From Geitlerinema sp. S16 (GTDB taxonomy: Bacteria; Cyanobacteriota; Cyanobacteriia; Cyanobacteriales; Geitlerinemataceae), in NCBI GenBank assembly GCA_011390275.1, contig JAABST010000005.1:81740-145739 (forward strand): a stretch of 64,000 nt of DNA, written 5' to 3'. Position 1 is the stretch's first letter, and each line of letters opens with the position of its first letter. The position numbers were made by a program, and so were the translations under genes. Below, piece after piece: positions 34,322 to 46,976 of the stretch. The notes under the pieces are model-generated. The model ran no database searches, was not told the origin of the DNA, and saw only the letters and a list, made by a program, of their open reading frames with translations.

Positions 34322-35400
34322 ACGCCGGAATCGCCCTGGCGCTGCTGCTGATTGCGCTGCTGTTGACGCTGGCGCAGCATGTTCGCCTGTACTTGGGCTT
34401 GCCATGCTGCAAGGCGCTGCTGATCTGGGCGCGGCGCGGCTTGACTCAGCGGGCTAGAGGTGCGGATTACGTTATCCACTTGGGGCAATGGTGGGCGATC
34501 GATCGCGGCTTTTTGCGCCGGTTGATGCTCCGGCTGGCGCATTTCCTTGATGGTGGCAATCAGGCGCGGGAAAAGACGACGGACGATATCGCGCTGCTGA
34601 CGCTGGATGGGGCCGACGCCGATCGAGAGCTGTTTGATGTGGTCTTCGAGTTTGCGAATATTGCTCTGAACGGTCTCTAGGTTGGCATCATCGAGGGGAG
34701 CGAGCCGTGCTTTGACGACGCTCAGTTCGCGCTGGAGAACGGCGATCGCACTTTCCACCCGTTGCGCTTCGCTGTTTTGCTGCTGACGCGGGATCATCTG
34801 GAACCACTCACGCAGCTCCGAGATTTGCGCCACAAGATGCCGCTCGCGTTCGCGCTGGCGTCCCGTAAACTCCTGCATTTGCCGCAGGTCGTTTTGGAGC
34901 GTCACTACGGCATCACGTAGAGCGGCGACCTGTTCGGGGCGGGTGCTTTGGCGTAGCTCTTGACGCAGGATTTCTACTTGCTGAACAGTTTCGCGGTTCG
35001 ATCGCTCTAAACTCACGACTTGCTGCAACATCGGGTCAAGGTTAACCGGATCGGGCAGTAGCTTTAGGCTTTGCTGGAGTTGGCCGACCGCTGAAACGTA
35101 TTGCGTCTGCATCCGCTGCTGAAAACGCTGCCGGTTGACGGTTCCCAATCCCATCGCCAGGGTGAGCGGCAGAGCAAAGTGGACGAGCTGCTGGGTCACG
35201 GCGGCAACGCCGATCCCGATCCCGGCTCCGACGATCGAGGTCATTTCGAGGGCATCGAGGGCATCGAAGCGGCTCTTCTTCTCGGTCGGCTTACTCGGTT
35301 TATTCGGCTTACTCGACTTAGCCGCTGCGGTCGGTTTCTGACTTGCCGATGATTCCGCAGGAGTGGCCGTTGTGGCGGAACGCGATGGTGCTTTGGGCAT
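34318..35400 (-). CDS. Membrane-anchored coiled-coil protein
   Basis: This 360-residue protein has a Lys/Ser/Pro-rich disordered N-terminus (1-45), a hydrophobic hairpin at about 50-85 (GAGIGIGVAAVTQQ and FALPLTLAMGLG) and then a long coiled coil from about 95 to 275 (SLERSNRETVQQVEILRQEL, RQRERERHLVAQISELREWF). The C-terminus is Gln/Arg/Pro-rich. I do not recognise a named family. The layout suggests a membrane-tethered spacer or scaffold. It overlaps the ferredoxin gene at the stop codons (34318-34321). Confidence 0.75.
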   Translation of the reverse strand: MPKAPSRSATTATPAESSASQKPTAAAKSSKPNKPSKPTEKKSRFDALDALEMTSIVGAGIGIGVAAVTQQLVHFALPLTLAMGLGTVNRQRFQQRMQTQYVSAVGQLQQSLKLLPDPVNLDPMLQQVVSLERSNRETVQQVEILRQELRQSTRPEQVAALRDAVVTLQNDLRQMQEFTGRQRERERHLVAQISELREWFQMIPRQQQNSEAQRVESAIAVLQRELSVVKARLAPLDDANLETVQSNIRKLEDHIKQLSIGVGPIQRQQRDIVRRLFPRLIATIKEMRQPEHQPAQKAAIDRPPLPQVDNVIRTSSPLSQAAPRPDQQRLAAWQAQVQANMLRQRQQQRNQQQRQGDSGV

Positions 35401-35653
35401 GGTGCGCTAGAAGAGGGGAAGGAACGACACAACGGCGAAAATGCTTTGATCAGGATTGACCTCGATTGATCGGCTGGTGATGAATCAGCGACAGCAGTGG
35501 TCAGAGTCTTGACAATTAGCAAAAATGGTAAGCCAATTTTACCCTATCGAAAATCGGGATGCTCGATCGCAACCGGTTCGATACCGGTTTGATCGTTCCT
35601 GATGCCTAAATCTGGGCGAATGCCAGGTGACGGATCAACGTTGCCGTCAACGC

Positions 35654-35911
35654 CTAAATCAACCAGCAAATCAGGGTCAGAATGACCAAAATAATCAGCA
35701 GAGCGAGATTAATCGCCACATCGGTACGGCTGTTCAGCAAGGCTCGCCCAAAAAATTCACGCCCGCGATCGGTGATAAATCGGCGAACCCAAAGCGGCAC
35801 GCGATCGTACATCGGCTTATACTGAGCCACGCTCCGAGCCACACGAATCACGTTGTAGGCCGACAGGCCGGTTAACAGCAAACGGTAGATCAAAAAAAAG
35901 TCGATCGCCAT
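35654..35911 (-). CDS. Small two-helix membrane protein (YggT-like layout)
   Basis: ATG 35911 gives 85 residues. Hydrophobic segments at about 3-20 (FFLIYRLLLTGLSAYNVI) and 63-83 (VAINLALLIILVILTLICWL) bracket a basic, aromatic loop (PLWVRRFITDRGREFF). The pattern resembles YggT/Ycf19-type small membrane proteins, but the match is only in layout. It is divergent from the TPR-propeller gene. Confidence 0.65.
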   Translation of the reverse strand: MAIDFFLIYRLLLTGLSAYNVIRVARSVAQYKPMYDRVPLWVRRFITDRGREFFGRALLNSRTDVAINLALLIILVILTLICWLI

Positions 35912-35966
35912 AGGTCGCAACAGTGGGAGAACCCTCTAAATTCTCTGTTTGGTTAGTCTGAGCTTG

Positions 35967-36053
35967 GTAGGGTGGGCATTGCCCATCATGACGGATACTT
36001 TTCGCTGGTATTGATCGTGGTGGGCTGTGCCCACCCTACGAAACTACGAAACT
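35967..36053. repeat. 87-bp palindromic repeat, family C copy 1
   Basis: It begins GTAGGGTGGGCATTGCCCA and ends in TGCCCACCCTAC followed by GAAACTACGAAACT. It is about 80% identical to the 87-bp copy at 47768-47854, with the same length and end points. The outer arms GTAGGGTGGGCA and TGCCCACCCTAC form an inverted repeat. It lies in the promoter gap between two divergent genes. Confidence 0.82.
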
Positions 36054-36135
36054 GAGTTTGAGTTTATAGTCATTCGATATAAGAATGAGACACGTTCCAT
36101 ATCAGCTTGGTTAAACCTGCCCTCCTGCACGCTTC

Positions 36136-37389
36136 ATGACCGATCTCCCCGACCTGCCGCCACTCTATGAACACGTCCGCGCCAATCCAAATCTGGCACT
36201 GTCTTACCTCAATCTCGGCAAAGCTCTCGAAGTTCACCAACGCCCGATCGCTGCCCTCCGCAGCTATCAACAGGCCGTCAAACTTCGTCCAAACTATGCT
36301 GAAGCGCAATTTTGCCTGGGTCGTCAGTGGTGGAAACAGGGGGATATCGAAGCGGCGCGATCGCACTTTGAACAAGCCGCCGAGCTGCGCGTTCCGGGTG
36401 TACCCCTCGCGCTCCACTTTAATCGCGACTTGATCTATGGCCATCACGGGATGCGCGATCCCTGGCTGTTGTGGGATGGGCATGTGTATCGGCTGTACTA
36501 CCTGGCCGGACTTTGGGATGAGCCATCACGCTCGATTCACACCGCCCATTCTAAAGATCTCATCACTTGGCACTACGACGGAACCATTGTCACCGCACCA
36601 GATGCGACGATCAGCTTTGGTAGCGGCACGACGCGGATCATCAACAATCTCTATCATCTGTACTATTCCGTGCGTCAGCAGACAGACGCTGGCGATCGCG
36701 AGACGATCACCCTCGCGACATCACCCGACGGTCTGACCTGGGAAACCATCGACCACAACGCGATCGCCCTAGACTCGCACTACTACGCGCCCCAGGACTG
36801 GCACACCCCGAACTTCTCTGTCGATCCCAAAACCAATAAAACCTATTTCTTCCTGGGAGCGAGTGCTGCGAGCTGTGAGGACTCGGACTATCGGGGCTGC
36901 GTGGCGATGGCGGTCGGGGAGCGAAACAGCTCAAGCCTGACGGCATTGCCGCCCGTGTTGTTGCAACTGGCGGGTAAAACAGGATCGTCGTCGGCCTTCG
37001 GGCGAATCGATCGCCCCCAGATCACCCTTGCGAATCATCAATACTATCTGACCTTTTCCTGTCCGAGCGATCGTCTGCATCCCGATTGGCGATCGCGACT
37101 GGTTCCGCGCCGCTTAAGTGAATCCTCGATGTTCTGTTACGTCTCAGATTCGATTACGGGACCCTATCGACCCTTTCCCGAAGATGAACCCTTTGTCTGG
37201 GGTAGCGAACGTACGCGGCTGGCGCGATCGGGGATATTTTTCGATAACCCACAGTGCAAGTTATTTGTGTATGGCGATTATCCCCAATCCCAGCTTTTAG
37301 AAGTCTCGAAACGTTTTCCGATCGGCTGGAATGGTCAAAAGATCGGGATTATGTTTAATTTGCAGCTCGATGAGACTCGGGGTAGTTAG
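36136..37389 (+). CDS. TPR plus five-bladed beta-propeller (GH43/GH32-like) protein
   Basis: The 417-residue protein joins two TPR-like repeats (residues about 12-85: LALSYLNLGKALEVHQRPIA, YAEAQFCLGRQWWKQGDIEA) to a beta-propeller domain (about 95-410). The propeller has the blade-1 Asp motif RDPWLLWDGHVYRLYYLAG, HSKDLITWHYDG, and a segment with SGTTRIINNLYHLYYS, as in GH43/GH32/GH68 clan proteins. The catalytic Glu blade is not obvious. There is no signal peptide. Possible roles are carbohydrate binding or processing in the cytoplasm; an inactive propeller is possible. It overlaps the convergent aldolase gene by four bases. Confidence 0.72.
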   Translation: MTDLPDLPPLYEHVRANPNLALSYLNLGKALEVHQRPIAALRSYQQAVKLRPNYAEAQFCLGRQWWKQGDIEAARSHFEQAAELRVPGVPLALHFNRDLIYGHHGMRDPWLLWDGHVYRLYYLAGLWDEPSRSIHTAHSKDLITWHYDGTIVTAPDATISFGSGTTRIINNLYHLYYSVRQQTDAGDRETITLATSPDGLTWETIDHNAIALDSHYYAPQDWHTPNFSVDPKTNKTYFFLGASAASCEDSDYRGCVAMAVGERNSSSLTALPPVLLQLAGKTGSSSAFGRIDRPQITLANHQYYLTFSCPSDRLHPDWRSRLVPRRLSESSMFCYVSDSITGPYRPFPEDEPFVWGSERTRLARSGIFFDNPQCKLFVYGDYPQSQLLEVSKRFPIGWNGQKIGIMFNLQLDETRGS

Positions 37390-38162
37390 TCCAATAAATC
37401 CGGCTCTTCTCGTACGATTTTGTCGTAGAGCGACTGGAAGCAAAACCAGCCCATAAAGGGTGTCCCGACTTGGGAAGCGGTGAGGGTCGCGGTGTCGCGA
37501 TCGATCGCGATCGGCGTTCCAGCAGCTTCGGCTAATAATTGCGACTGACAGCAGCGTTCCATCGCGATAAACCACCAGGCCGCTTCATCCACGCTCTGAC
37601 CAACCGTGAGCAGACCGTGATTCCGCAAAATCGCCGCTTTCGCCGTGCCGAGGGTCTGGCCGATGCGCTGACCTTCACTGGGGTCGAGGACAACGCCGGT
37701 GTAGTCATCAAACAGGACGTGATCATCGTAGAACGAGCAGGCGTCTTGGGTGAGGGGGTCGAGTTTTCGACCGAGGGTAGACCAGGTTTTGCCGTAGATC
37801 GAATGGGTGTGGGCGGCGGCGATCGCGTCGGGGCGAGCGGCGTGGATTTGGGAGTGGATGGCGAAGGCTGCGGCGTTTATGGGGCGATCGCCGTCGAGGA
37901 TCTCGCCGCTGGCGTTGACCAAGATCAGATCCGATACGCGAATATGACCGAAGTACATGCCAAAGGGATTGACCCAAAAACTATGGGGATCTTCCGGGTC
38001 GCGGGCGGTAATGTGTCCGGCGACGCCTTCATCGAAGCCGTAGCGGGCAAAGAGTCGAAAGGCGGCGGCGAGCCGTTGTTTGCGGTGCAGTCGTTCGTCG
38101 GCTGGGCGATCGAACTGGGGCGGCTGCGGCAGGTTTTTGGGAATCAGTGATTTAACTGACAC
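37386..38162 (-). CDS. Class II aldolase/adducin family protein
   Basis: This 258-residue cytoplasmic protein has the class II aldolase fold. Metal-binding residues are visible: HTHSIYGK supplies the paired His and NHGLLTVGQSVDEA the third His. EGVAGHITARDPED is the substrate-loop motif. The N-terminal HRKQRLAAAFRLFARYGFDE is typical of the eukaryote-like/adducin branch rather than of fuculose- or ribulose-phosphate aldolases, so the substrate is uncertain. The gene precedes no sugar operon and stands alone. Confidence 0.88.
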   Translation of the reverse strand: MSVKSLIPKNLPQPPQFDRPADERLHRKQRLAAAFRLFARYGFDEGVAGHITARDPEDPHSFWVNPFGMYFGHIRVSDLILVNASGEILDGDRPINAAAFAIHSQIHAARPDAIAAAHTHSIYGKTWSTLGRKLDPLTQDACSFYDDHVLFDDYTGVVLDPSEGQRIGQTLGTAKAAILRNHGLLTVGQSVDEAAWWFIAMERCCQSQLLAEAAGTPIAIDRDTATLTASQVGTPFMGWFCFQSLYDKIVREEPDLLD

Positions 38163-38240
38163 AAAGTTTGTGAAGTAAAAAAATATCTTAAAGAGTTTCT
38201 ACTGTCTTAGCAATGCTGTATTTCTCACACTGGCTAGGAG

Positions 38241-38813
38241 TTAAGTACCAAACCTCTCCTGTCGTGCAGCCTCAAATGCTTTGACTAAGGTGTCTGCCCA
38301 TTCTCCAGTGAGTGGGTATTTTTCACCCCAGCTTGGATGAGGATCAGGGGGGACATAGAAACTAGTACCTCCATATTCATCAGAGTACAGCCATATAACT
38401 CTTTCATCTTTGCGATCTTGAGCAAACTCATATGATATGCAAGCCTGCTCAATATGCTCGTCTTCGCGCCCCTCGTACTCTGAGGAACTTGAAGACTCTG
38501 GACAGAACAAAATAACTGAATATTCATCAATCCATGGTTGCCCAAAGATCAATAAAACTTGAAAGCCTGTCAAAGTGCTTAGACTTTGACATTTATCTTT
38601 CTGCACCTTGGTTGGTACATCAGATTTGATTTCTACAAATGATTTCCAATCGGGAACCCAAAAATCTGGTAGATACCAAGTACCAGAGAGATTATAGGTA
38701 TCTGGCTCATAGACAAAGCTAAAATTCAATGAGTTTATAAATACAGCCCACCTTGCTTCCAATCGAGAACGAAATCGGCAGCCTTTATATACTGTCTCAA
38801 CAGGACTGATCAT
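38241..38813 (-). CDS. PD-(D/E)XK nuclease-like accessory protein
   Basis: This 190-residue protein begins with YKGCRFRSRLEARWAVFIN, a pattern shared by phage and island-borne proteins that precede a nuclease core. The core YLPDFWVPDWKSFVEIKSD supplies Asp and the E-x-K catalytic pair. The C-terminal half is acidic and aromatic with no recognisable fold. The gene and its flanks (38163-38956) are clearly AT-richer and poorer in CGATCG than the neighbouring aldolase and gyrB genes, which suggests horizontal acquisition. Substrate and partners are unknown; no methyltransferase or helicase lies next to it. Confidence 0.72.
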   Translation of the reverse strand: MISPVETVYKGCRFRSRLEARWAVFINSLNFSFVYEPDTYNLSGTWYLPDFWVPDWKSFVEIKSDVPTKVQKDKCQSLSTLTGFQVLLIFGQPWIDEYSVILFCPESSSSSEYEGREDEHIEQACISYEFAQDRKDERVIWLYSDEYGGTSFYVPPDPHPSWGEKYPLTGEWADTLVKAFEAARQERFGT

Positions 38814-38956
38814 TAGATAAGCTTTTTACTGAGATATCTTCGTGGATCTATCAAACAAAATCTTAACAGCTAAATTAATCTCTTGATTTTTGAAGTACAA
38901 AGATTGGAGTTTTTGAAAGGCTCCAATCTCTGATGTACTTATAATTTTATATATCG

Positions 38957-41244
<2,288 letters not shown>

Positions 41245-42420
41245 ATGGAGCTTCCCCACCTCAACCAAACAAGCTCGCGCGCCCCAAACGGCTCGGCGGA
41301 TGTATCCGAAGCGATATCAGAAAGCTCTGAGAGACCTGAGATGCCCGAAGAGATGTCAGCGCCAAGCGTCGCGATACCCACGCCGCAGCCCGTGATGTCA
41401 TTGCTCACGATCGCGCCGTTTTTCTTTTGGGGGACGGCGATGGTGGCGATGAAGGGCGTGATGCCGCATACGACGCCGTTATTTGTGGCGGGGTTTCGTC
41501 TCGTCCCGGCGGGCGTGCTGGTGTTGATTGCAGCGGCGATCGCCGGTCGGCCACAGCCGCAGAGCTGGAAGGCGTGGGGCTGGATTGCCGCGTTTGCGGT
41601 GATCGATGCGATGTTGTTTCAGGGGTTTTTGGCGGAAGGTTTGGAGCGCACGGGGGCGGGGATCGGGTCGGTGACGATCGATTCGCAGCCGCTGATTGTG
41701 GCGGTGCTGTCCTGTGTACTGTTCCGTGAGCGGATTGGCTGGATCGGCTGGGCTGGACTGGCGATCGGCGTGGTGGGAATTGCGGCGATCGGCCTGCCGA
41801 TCGAGTGGCTGGCGGTACATGCGGCGCGGTTTGGGAATTGGGCGGCGACGCTAACCGGAATCGTTGACGCGACAACGGCGGAGATCCAGGCGGAGATTCA
41901 GAGTGAGATGGTGTTTGGTTTGGGTGAAGGGTTGATGTTGCTGGCGTCGTTATCGATGGCGATCGGGACGGTGATGATGCCGAAAGTCTCCGAACATGTC
42001 GATTCTCTGGTCGCGACCGGTTGGCACATGATTTTGGGCGGTTTGCCCTTACTTGCACTGTCGGTCTCAGTCGAAACCCAGCAGTGGCAAAACCTTTTGC
42101 CTGCCGAATGGGGAGCGCTGATTTACACCACGATTTTTGGCAGCGCGATCGCCTACGGTTTATTTTTCTATTTTGCCGCACGCCAGAACCTGATTAGCCT
42201 AAGTTCGCTGACCTTCCTGACGCCCGTCTTCGCCCTAATATTTGGCTATCTCCTGCTGTCGGAAACCCTGACGCTACAGCAGTGGTGTGGGGTGGGTTTA
42301 ACGCTGGTGGGGGTCTACGTTATCGGGAAACGTCACGATTTTGATACCGCGATCGGGTTGGAAACCGCCAAGAGAAACGAAGCGGTTACGCTTCCTCTCG
42401 ATGCTCCCCCAGAGTCCTGA
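41245..42420 (+). CDS. EamA/DMT family exporter
   Basis: This 391-residue protein contains ten membrane segments in two EamA repeats (residues about 55-185 and 225-365). PFFFWGTAMVAMKGVMPHTT and PLFVAGFRLVPAGVLVLIAA at the start of repeat 1, and LIYTTIFGSAIAYGLFFYFA in repeat 2, are characteristic. The first 50 residues are hydrophilic and Ser/Glu-rich, so a later start such as Met34 is possible. DMT-family proteins export amino acids or other small metabolites; this substrate is unknown. Confidence 0.92.
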   Translation: MELPHLNQTSSRAPNGSADVSEAISESSERPEMPEEMSAPSVAIPTPQPVMSLLTIAPFFFWGTAMVAMKGVMPHTTPLFVAGFRLVPAGVLVLIAAAIAGRPQPQSWKAWGWIAAFAVIDAMLFQGFLAEGLERTGAGIGSVTIDSQPLIVAVLSCVLFRERIGWIGWAGLAIGVVGIAAIGLPIEWLAVHAARFGNWAATLTGIVDATTAEIQAEIQSEMVFGLGEGLMLLASLSMAIGTVMMPKVSEHVDSLVATGWHMILGGLPLLALSVSVETQQWQNLLPAEWGALIYTTIFGSAIAYGLFFYFAARQNLISLSSLTFLTPVFALIFGYLLLSETLTLQQWCGVGLTLVGVYVIGKRHDFDTAIGLETAKRNEAVTLPLDAPPES

Positions 42421-42593
42421 AAATTAACAATTGTCGTTAAAGCATGGCATCCGAACGAACTCACAGCTAGATTCATTCGTATCCGTCGCAATATCCCGGA
42501 GTTTTCCGAGTTGCTGCCGTAAACCTCTGAGCCAGCGACTATAGTGGGGATACTTTGCTCCCGCGCTGTCGAATCGTACCTTCTCACGACCTC

Positions 42594-44189
<1,596 letters not shown>

Positions 44190-44540
44190 AACGCTTGGGT
44201 TCTGTCCTCGCTGCTCAATGGCACAGCTCTAGAAATTCATTCATCAGTCGCAAAACGAATCCCGTGATCTCTAGAGATGCTTCAACGAGCGTCTCTTTTT
44301 TTATGAGTCCTAACCCAGTCGCTCCCTGCTATCGGTTTACGTTCCGGTTTGTCAAAATTTACGTAAAACCACCTATCCGATTGTCACAGGGGGGTATAGC
44401 CAGTTCGCAAAGTAGAACGCGCTGCGTACGGCGATCCAGAGATTCAGCGCAGAATGAATACATTGAAGGAGCGAACGAGACGAGTTCTCATCCAACTCCT
44501 CACACACCTCAAACCATCCATCACCAACGCAGTAGTAACC
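44190..44540. other. Gap upstream of the DUF3747 gene
   Basis: This 351-base gap holds the terminator of the preceding gene (44274-44302) and the leader of the DUF3747 gene. The reading frame of the latter is open back to 44454 but that part looks untranslated. Confidence 0.5.
44274..44302 (+). terminator. Rho-independent terminator after the HEAT gene
   Basis: GAGATGCTT and GAGCGTCTC pair across a CAAC loop and are followed by seven T. It lies about 85 bases past the stop codon of the 42594-44189 gene. Confidence 0.75.
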
Positions 44541-45581
44541 ATGAAAACGATTACCCGTCTCGCCAACAAACTCCAACTCGCAACCCTCAGCGCCACTCTT
44601 CTCGGCGCAGCCCTTGTCAGCAGCATCAGCCCTGCCAATGCAGCCATGTTCGGCCAAGAAGAAGTTCGCCAACGTGATTTCATCGCGATCGCCGCACCCG
44701 TCGGCACAACGACACGCCGATCGCTGCTCATCGTCGAACAACAGGCCAGCACCCGCCCATGTTGGTCCGAAAGCGGCTCCGCTCCGACCATTGTTGAACC
44801 CCTCCTCCTTAACTTTGACTTCAGCGGCATTTGCGGTCGGGCCACCGATAGCAACGCTTATTCTGTCCGAGTCGGCGGCGAAGACCTCGGCATCAACTAC
44901 ACCCTCAGCATGGTTCGCAGTGGCGACGACATGGTCTTGATGGCGAATCCCTACCGTGGTAACGGCCCGAGCCTTGAAATTGGCCGCGCGGGCTACACCG
45001 AAGATTTCAGCAAAGTGGCACTCAATCCGGGCTGGCGCTTCACGAAACGGACCTATCAAGGTCGCACCCTCGGTCATATTTATCTGACCAATGACAGCAG
45101 CCTCGCTGAACTCAGCGAAGCCACCGGCAATATCGCGACGGCTCCCGACGCTTCGACCCCTGTGACCAGCCCGATCACATTGCCCACCCCGCCCAACAGT
45201 ATTCCAGTTGCTGGCACACCCGCTATCGATGACACCAATCTTGACTGGCGCGATCGCCTTGAACTAAATGAGATCCAACGTCTCGAAATCGAGCGCATCC
45301 ACAAAAACTATCTCAGCGAACGCGATGCCCATGAACTTGCCCTCGTGGACGCTCGCAATGAGCTACAACAAAATATCTTCAGCGGCGATCGTCGCCAAGC
45401 TCGCCGCACCCGCACCGAAATCCGTGGCCTACACCGCGAACTCGCAGATCTGTACTACACCAGCCTCAATAACATGCGTGATGTGATGGACAGCGAGCAG
45501 CAAGTTGAATTCGGCGAAATCGTAACCCGTCGCAGCACAATGAATGGCGATGATGCCATCTTGACGGGCATGGTGCGCTAA
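44541..45581 (+). CDS. Exported DUF3747 protein with Spy/CpxP-like C-terminal helix bundle
   Basis: ATG 44541 gives 346 residues with a Sec signal peptide (ATLSATLLGAALVSSISPANA). Residues about 30-195 are a DUF3747 domain, a cyanobacterial periplasmic family: MFGQEEVRQRDFIAIAAPVG, RPCWSESG, FDFSGICGRATDSN and GRTLGHIYL, with two Cys likely disulfide-bonded. After a Thr/Pro-rich linker, residues about 260-345 are charged helical sequence (LNEIQRLEIERIHKNYLSER, ARRTRTEIRGLHRELADLY, MDSEQQVEFGEIV) resembling Spy/CpxP-type periplasmic chaperone helices. It converges on the PPC protein gene; a shared palindromic terminator lies between. Confidence 0.85.
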   Translation: MKTITRLANKLQLATLSATLLGAALVSSISPANAAMFGQEEVRQRDFIAIAAPVGTTTRRSLLIVEQQASTRPCWSESGSAPTIVEPLLLNFDFSGICGRATDSNAYSVRVGGEDLGINYTLSMVRSGDDMVLMANPYRGNGPSLEIGRAGYTEDFSKVALNPGWRFTKRTYQGRTLGHIYLTNDSSLAELSEATGNIATAPDASTPVTSPITLPTPPNSIPVAGTPAIDDTNLDWRDRLELNEIQRLEIERIHKNYLSERDAHELALVDARNELQQNIFSGDRRQARRTRTEIRGLHRELADLYYTSLNNMRDVMDSEQQVEFGEIVTRRSTMNGDDAILTGMVR

Positions 45582-45613
45582 GAGTATTACCCGGAAATAT
45601 ATAGCCCATCCCA

Positions 45614-45643
45614 GAAGTCCGACTTTTTAAAAAGTCGGACTTT
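45614..45643. terminator. Bidirectional terminator between convergent genes
   Basis: AAGTCCGACTTTTT and AAAAAGTCGGACTT form a perfect 14-bp palindrome followed by TT. It lies between the DUF3747 gene (plus) and the PPC gene (minus) and can terminate both. AAGTCGGACTT also occurs in the ureC leader palindrome. Confidence 0.8.
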
Positions 45644-45679
45644 TCACCTACTTTGCGTAGGTCTTAACCTTGCTAGACC

Positions 45680-46765
45680 TCAATCAAATAACTCTGAAAA
45701 TAACGACTCAAACTCCCGTGGAATCGGATATTCCGTGGTTGGACACTGCCAGATATAGCGTGTCCGAATCTCATTACGATCGCAATTGCTCACCGATCCA
45801 CCCGTCCGACAATATTGCTCTGTGTGTTGCTGACTTGACCGCTCACGCACGATCGGCATCGGTACAATGCGGGTCGCAAACTCGCCTTGCTCGACAACCC
45901 GATCGCCGTCTTTAATCTCGTATTCAAACTGATTGAGACCGGGCATCACCGCCATCGTTCGACGACCGATAAATACACGAATTTGGTCGGCGCTAAAGCC
46001 CATATCGGCACGATCGGAGGCGGAACCCTCATCATAATTGCGTTCAATGTTGGGGTAGGGATCATCGTCGATACCCGCCGTCACATTGCGAATTTCAACC
46101 TCTAGCTTGTCCGCCGGTACGGTGGTCGCCGATCGAAACACCGCCGTGATCCGTCCGACACCGCCACCGGGACAGTCGCCTACATAGCGATACACCGGCA
46201 GCGATAGCGCATTCAGCGTCGGGTTCCCCACGGCTTGCCAGCCCACATCTTGGCTGAGACTGGCGCTACCGAATTCCGGCAGGCGATCGACCGCTGAACT
46301 CAACGCAGGCGCGTACCCCGCATCGACTCCGCGCACGGTCAATTCGTAGGCTCCACGTGCCAAACGATCGCGACCGTTAACGATGATGGTATAGGTTCCG
46401 GAGGTGGGTAAAACAACTTCCAGTTCCGGGTTGCGATCTCCCGGATCGGGGGTATCGAGATCAGCGCTCGCCGCGATTTGTGTACCGCTCGCATCAAGCA
46501 GCGCCAGGAAGGCGTCAAAGGTCAGATCGGTTAGTGAAAGTCGAATCGTTTGACCTTCCTGTCCCGTGAAGTTGTAGGTATCAAAGAGACTACTATCCTC
46601 GGCGAATGTCTGATCGCCCGGTTCCAGAATGCCTTGCTGTTGCAGCAAAACGGGCGCATCTTGGGGAACCGTCGTTGAGAAATCCTTGGCGGAGCTGGGC
46701 TGAGCCAGCAAGCTGAGTGCAGCGCTAAGGGTGATGAGGCTAATCGAGCGGGAGATGGAAATCAT
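45680..46765 (-). CDS. Exported protein with bacterial pre-peptidase C-terminal (PPC) domain
   Basis: ATG 46765 gives 361 residues with a Sec signal peptide (SLITLSAALSLLAQPSSA); the frame is open 12 codons further up. Residues about 40-145 form a PPC domain (LFDTYNFTGQEGQTIRLSLT, SGTYTIIVNGRDRLARGAYE). The remaining residues about 165-360 contain two Cys pairs (YVGDCPGGG, YCRTGGSVSNC, WQCP) and no protease domain. It is probably a periplasmic or secreted binding protein. Function is not known. Confidence 0.8.
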   Translation of the reverse strand: MISISRSISLITLSAALSLLAQPSSAKDFSTTVPQDAPVLLQQQGILEPGDQTFAEDSSLFDTYNFTGQEGQTIRLSLTDLTFDAFLALLDASGTQIAASADLDTPDPGDRNPELEVVLPTSGTYTIIVNGRDRLARGAYELTVRGVDAGYAPALSSAVDRLPEFGSASLSQDVGWQAVGNPTLNALSLPVYRYVGDCPGGGVGRITAVFRSATTVPADKLEVEIRNVTAGIDDDPYPNIERNYDEGSASDRADMGFSADQIRVFIGRRTMAVMPGLNQFEYEIKDGDRVVEQGEFATRIVPMPIVRERSSQQHTEQYCRTGGSVSNCDRNEIRTRYIWQCPTTEYPIPREFESLFSELFD

Positions 46766-46976
46766 GGAAATATTCGCGATCGCAAGAATCAAAGGTTGCA
46801 ACAGAAATGATGCGATCGAGGGCGAATCATAACGTTGCCAATGTCTCTGACTTGGGGATCTCGATCTGGGGTTCCCGACACTTCTTCAACATTGACGCAT
46901 CGATCGGCCAGAACCCGGCGGTATCCTCGGCGCACGGCCATGATATCCTCAGAACTTTCGATGATTTATGTGAAGT

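Noticed and set aside
44498..44509. ACTCCTCACAC, the conserved core of the cyanobacterial sRNA Yfr1, ahead of the DUF3747 gene
   Set aside because: No flanking hairpins or terminator as in Yfr1, so an 11-base match is probably chance.
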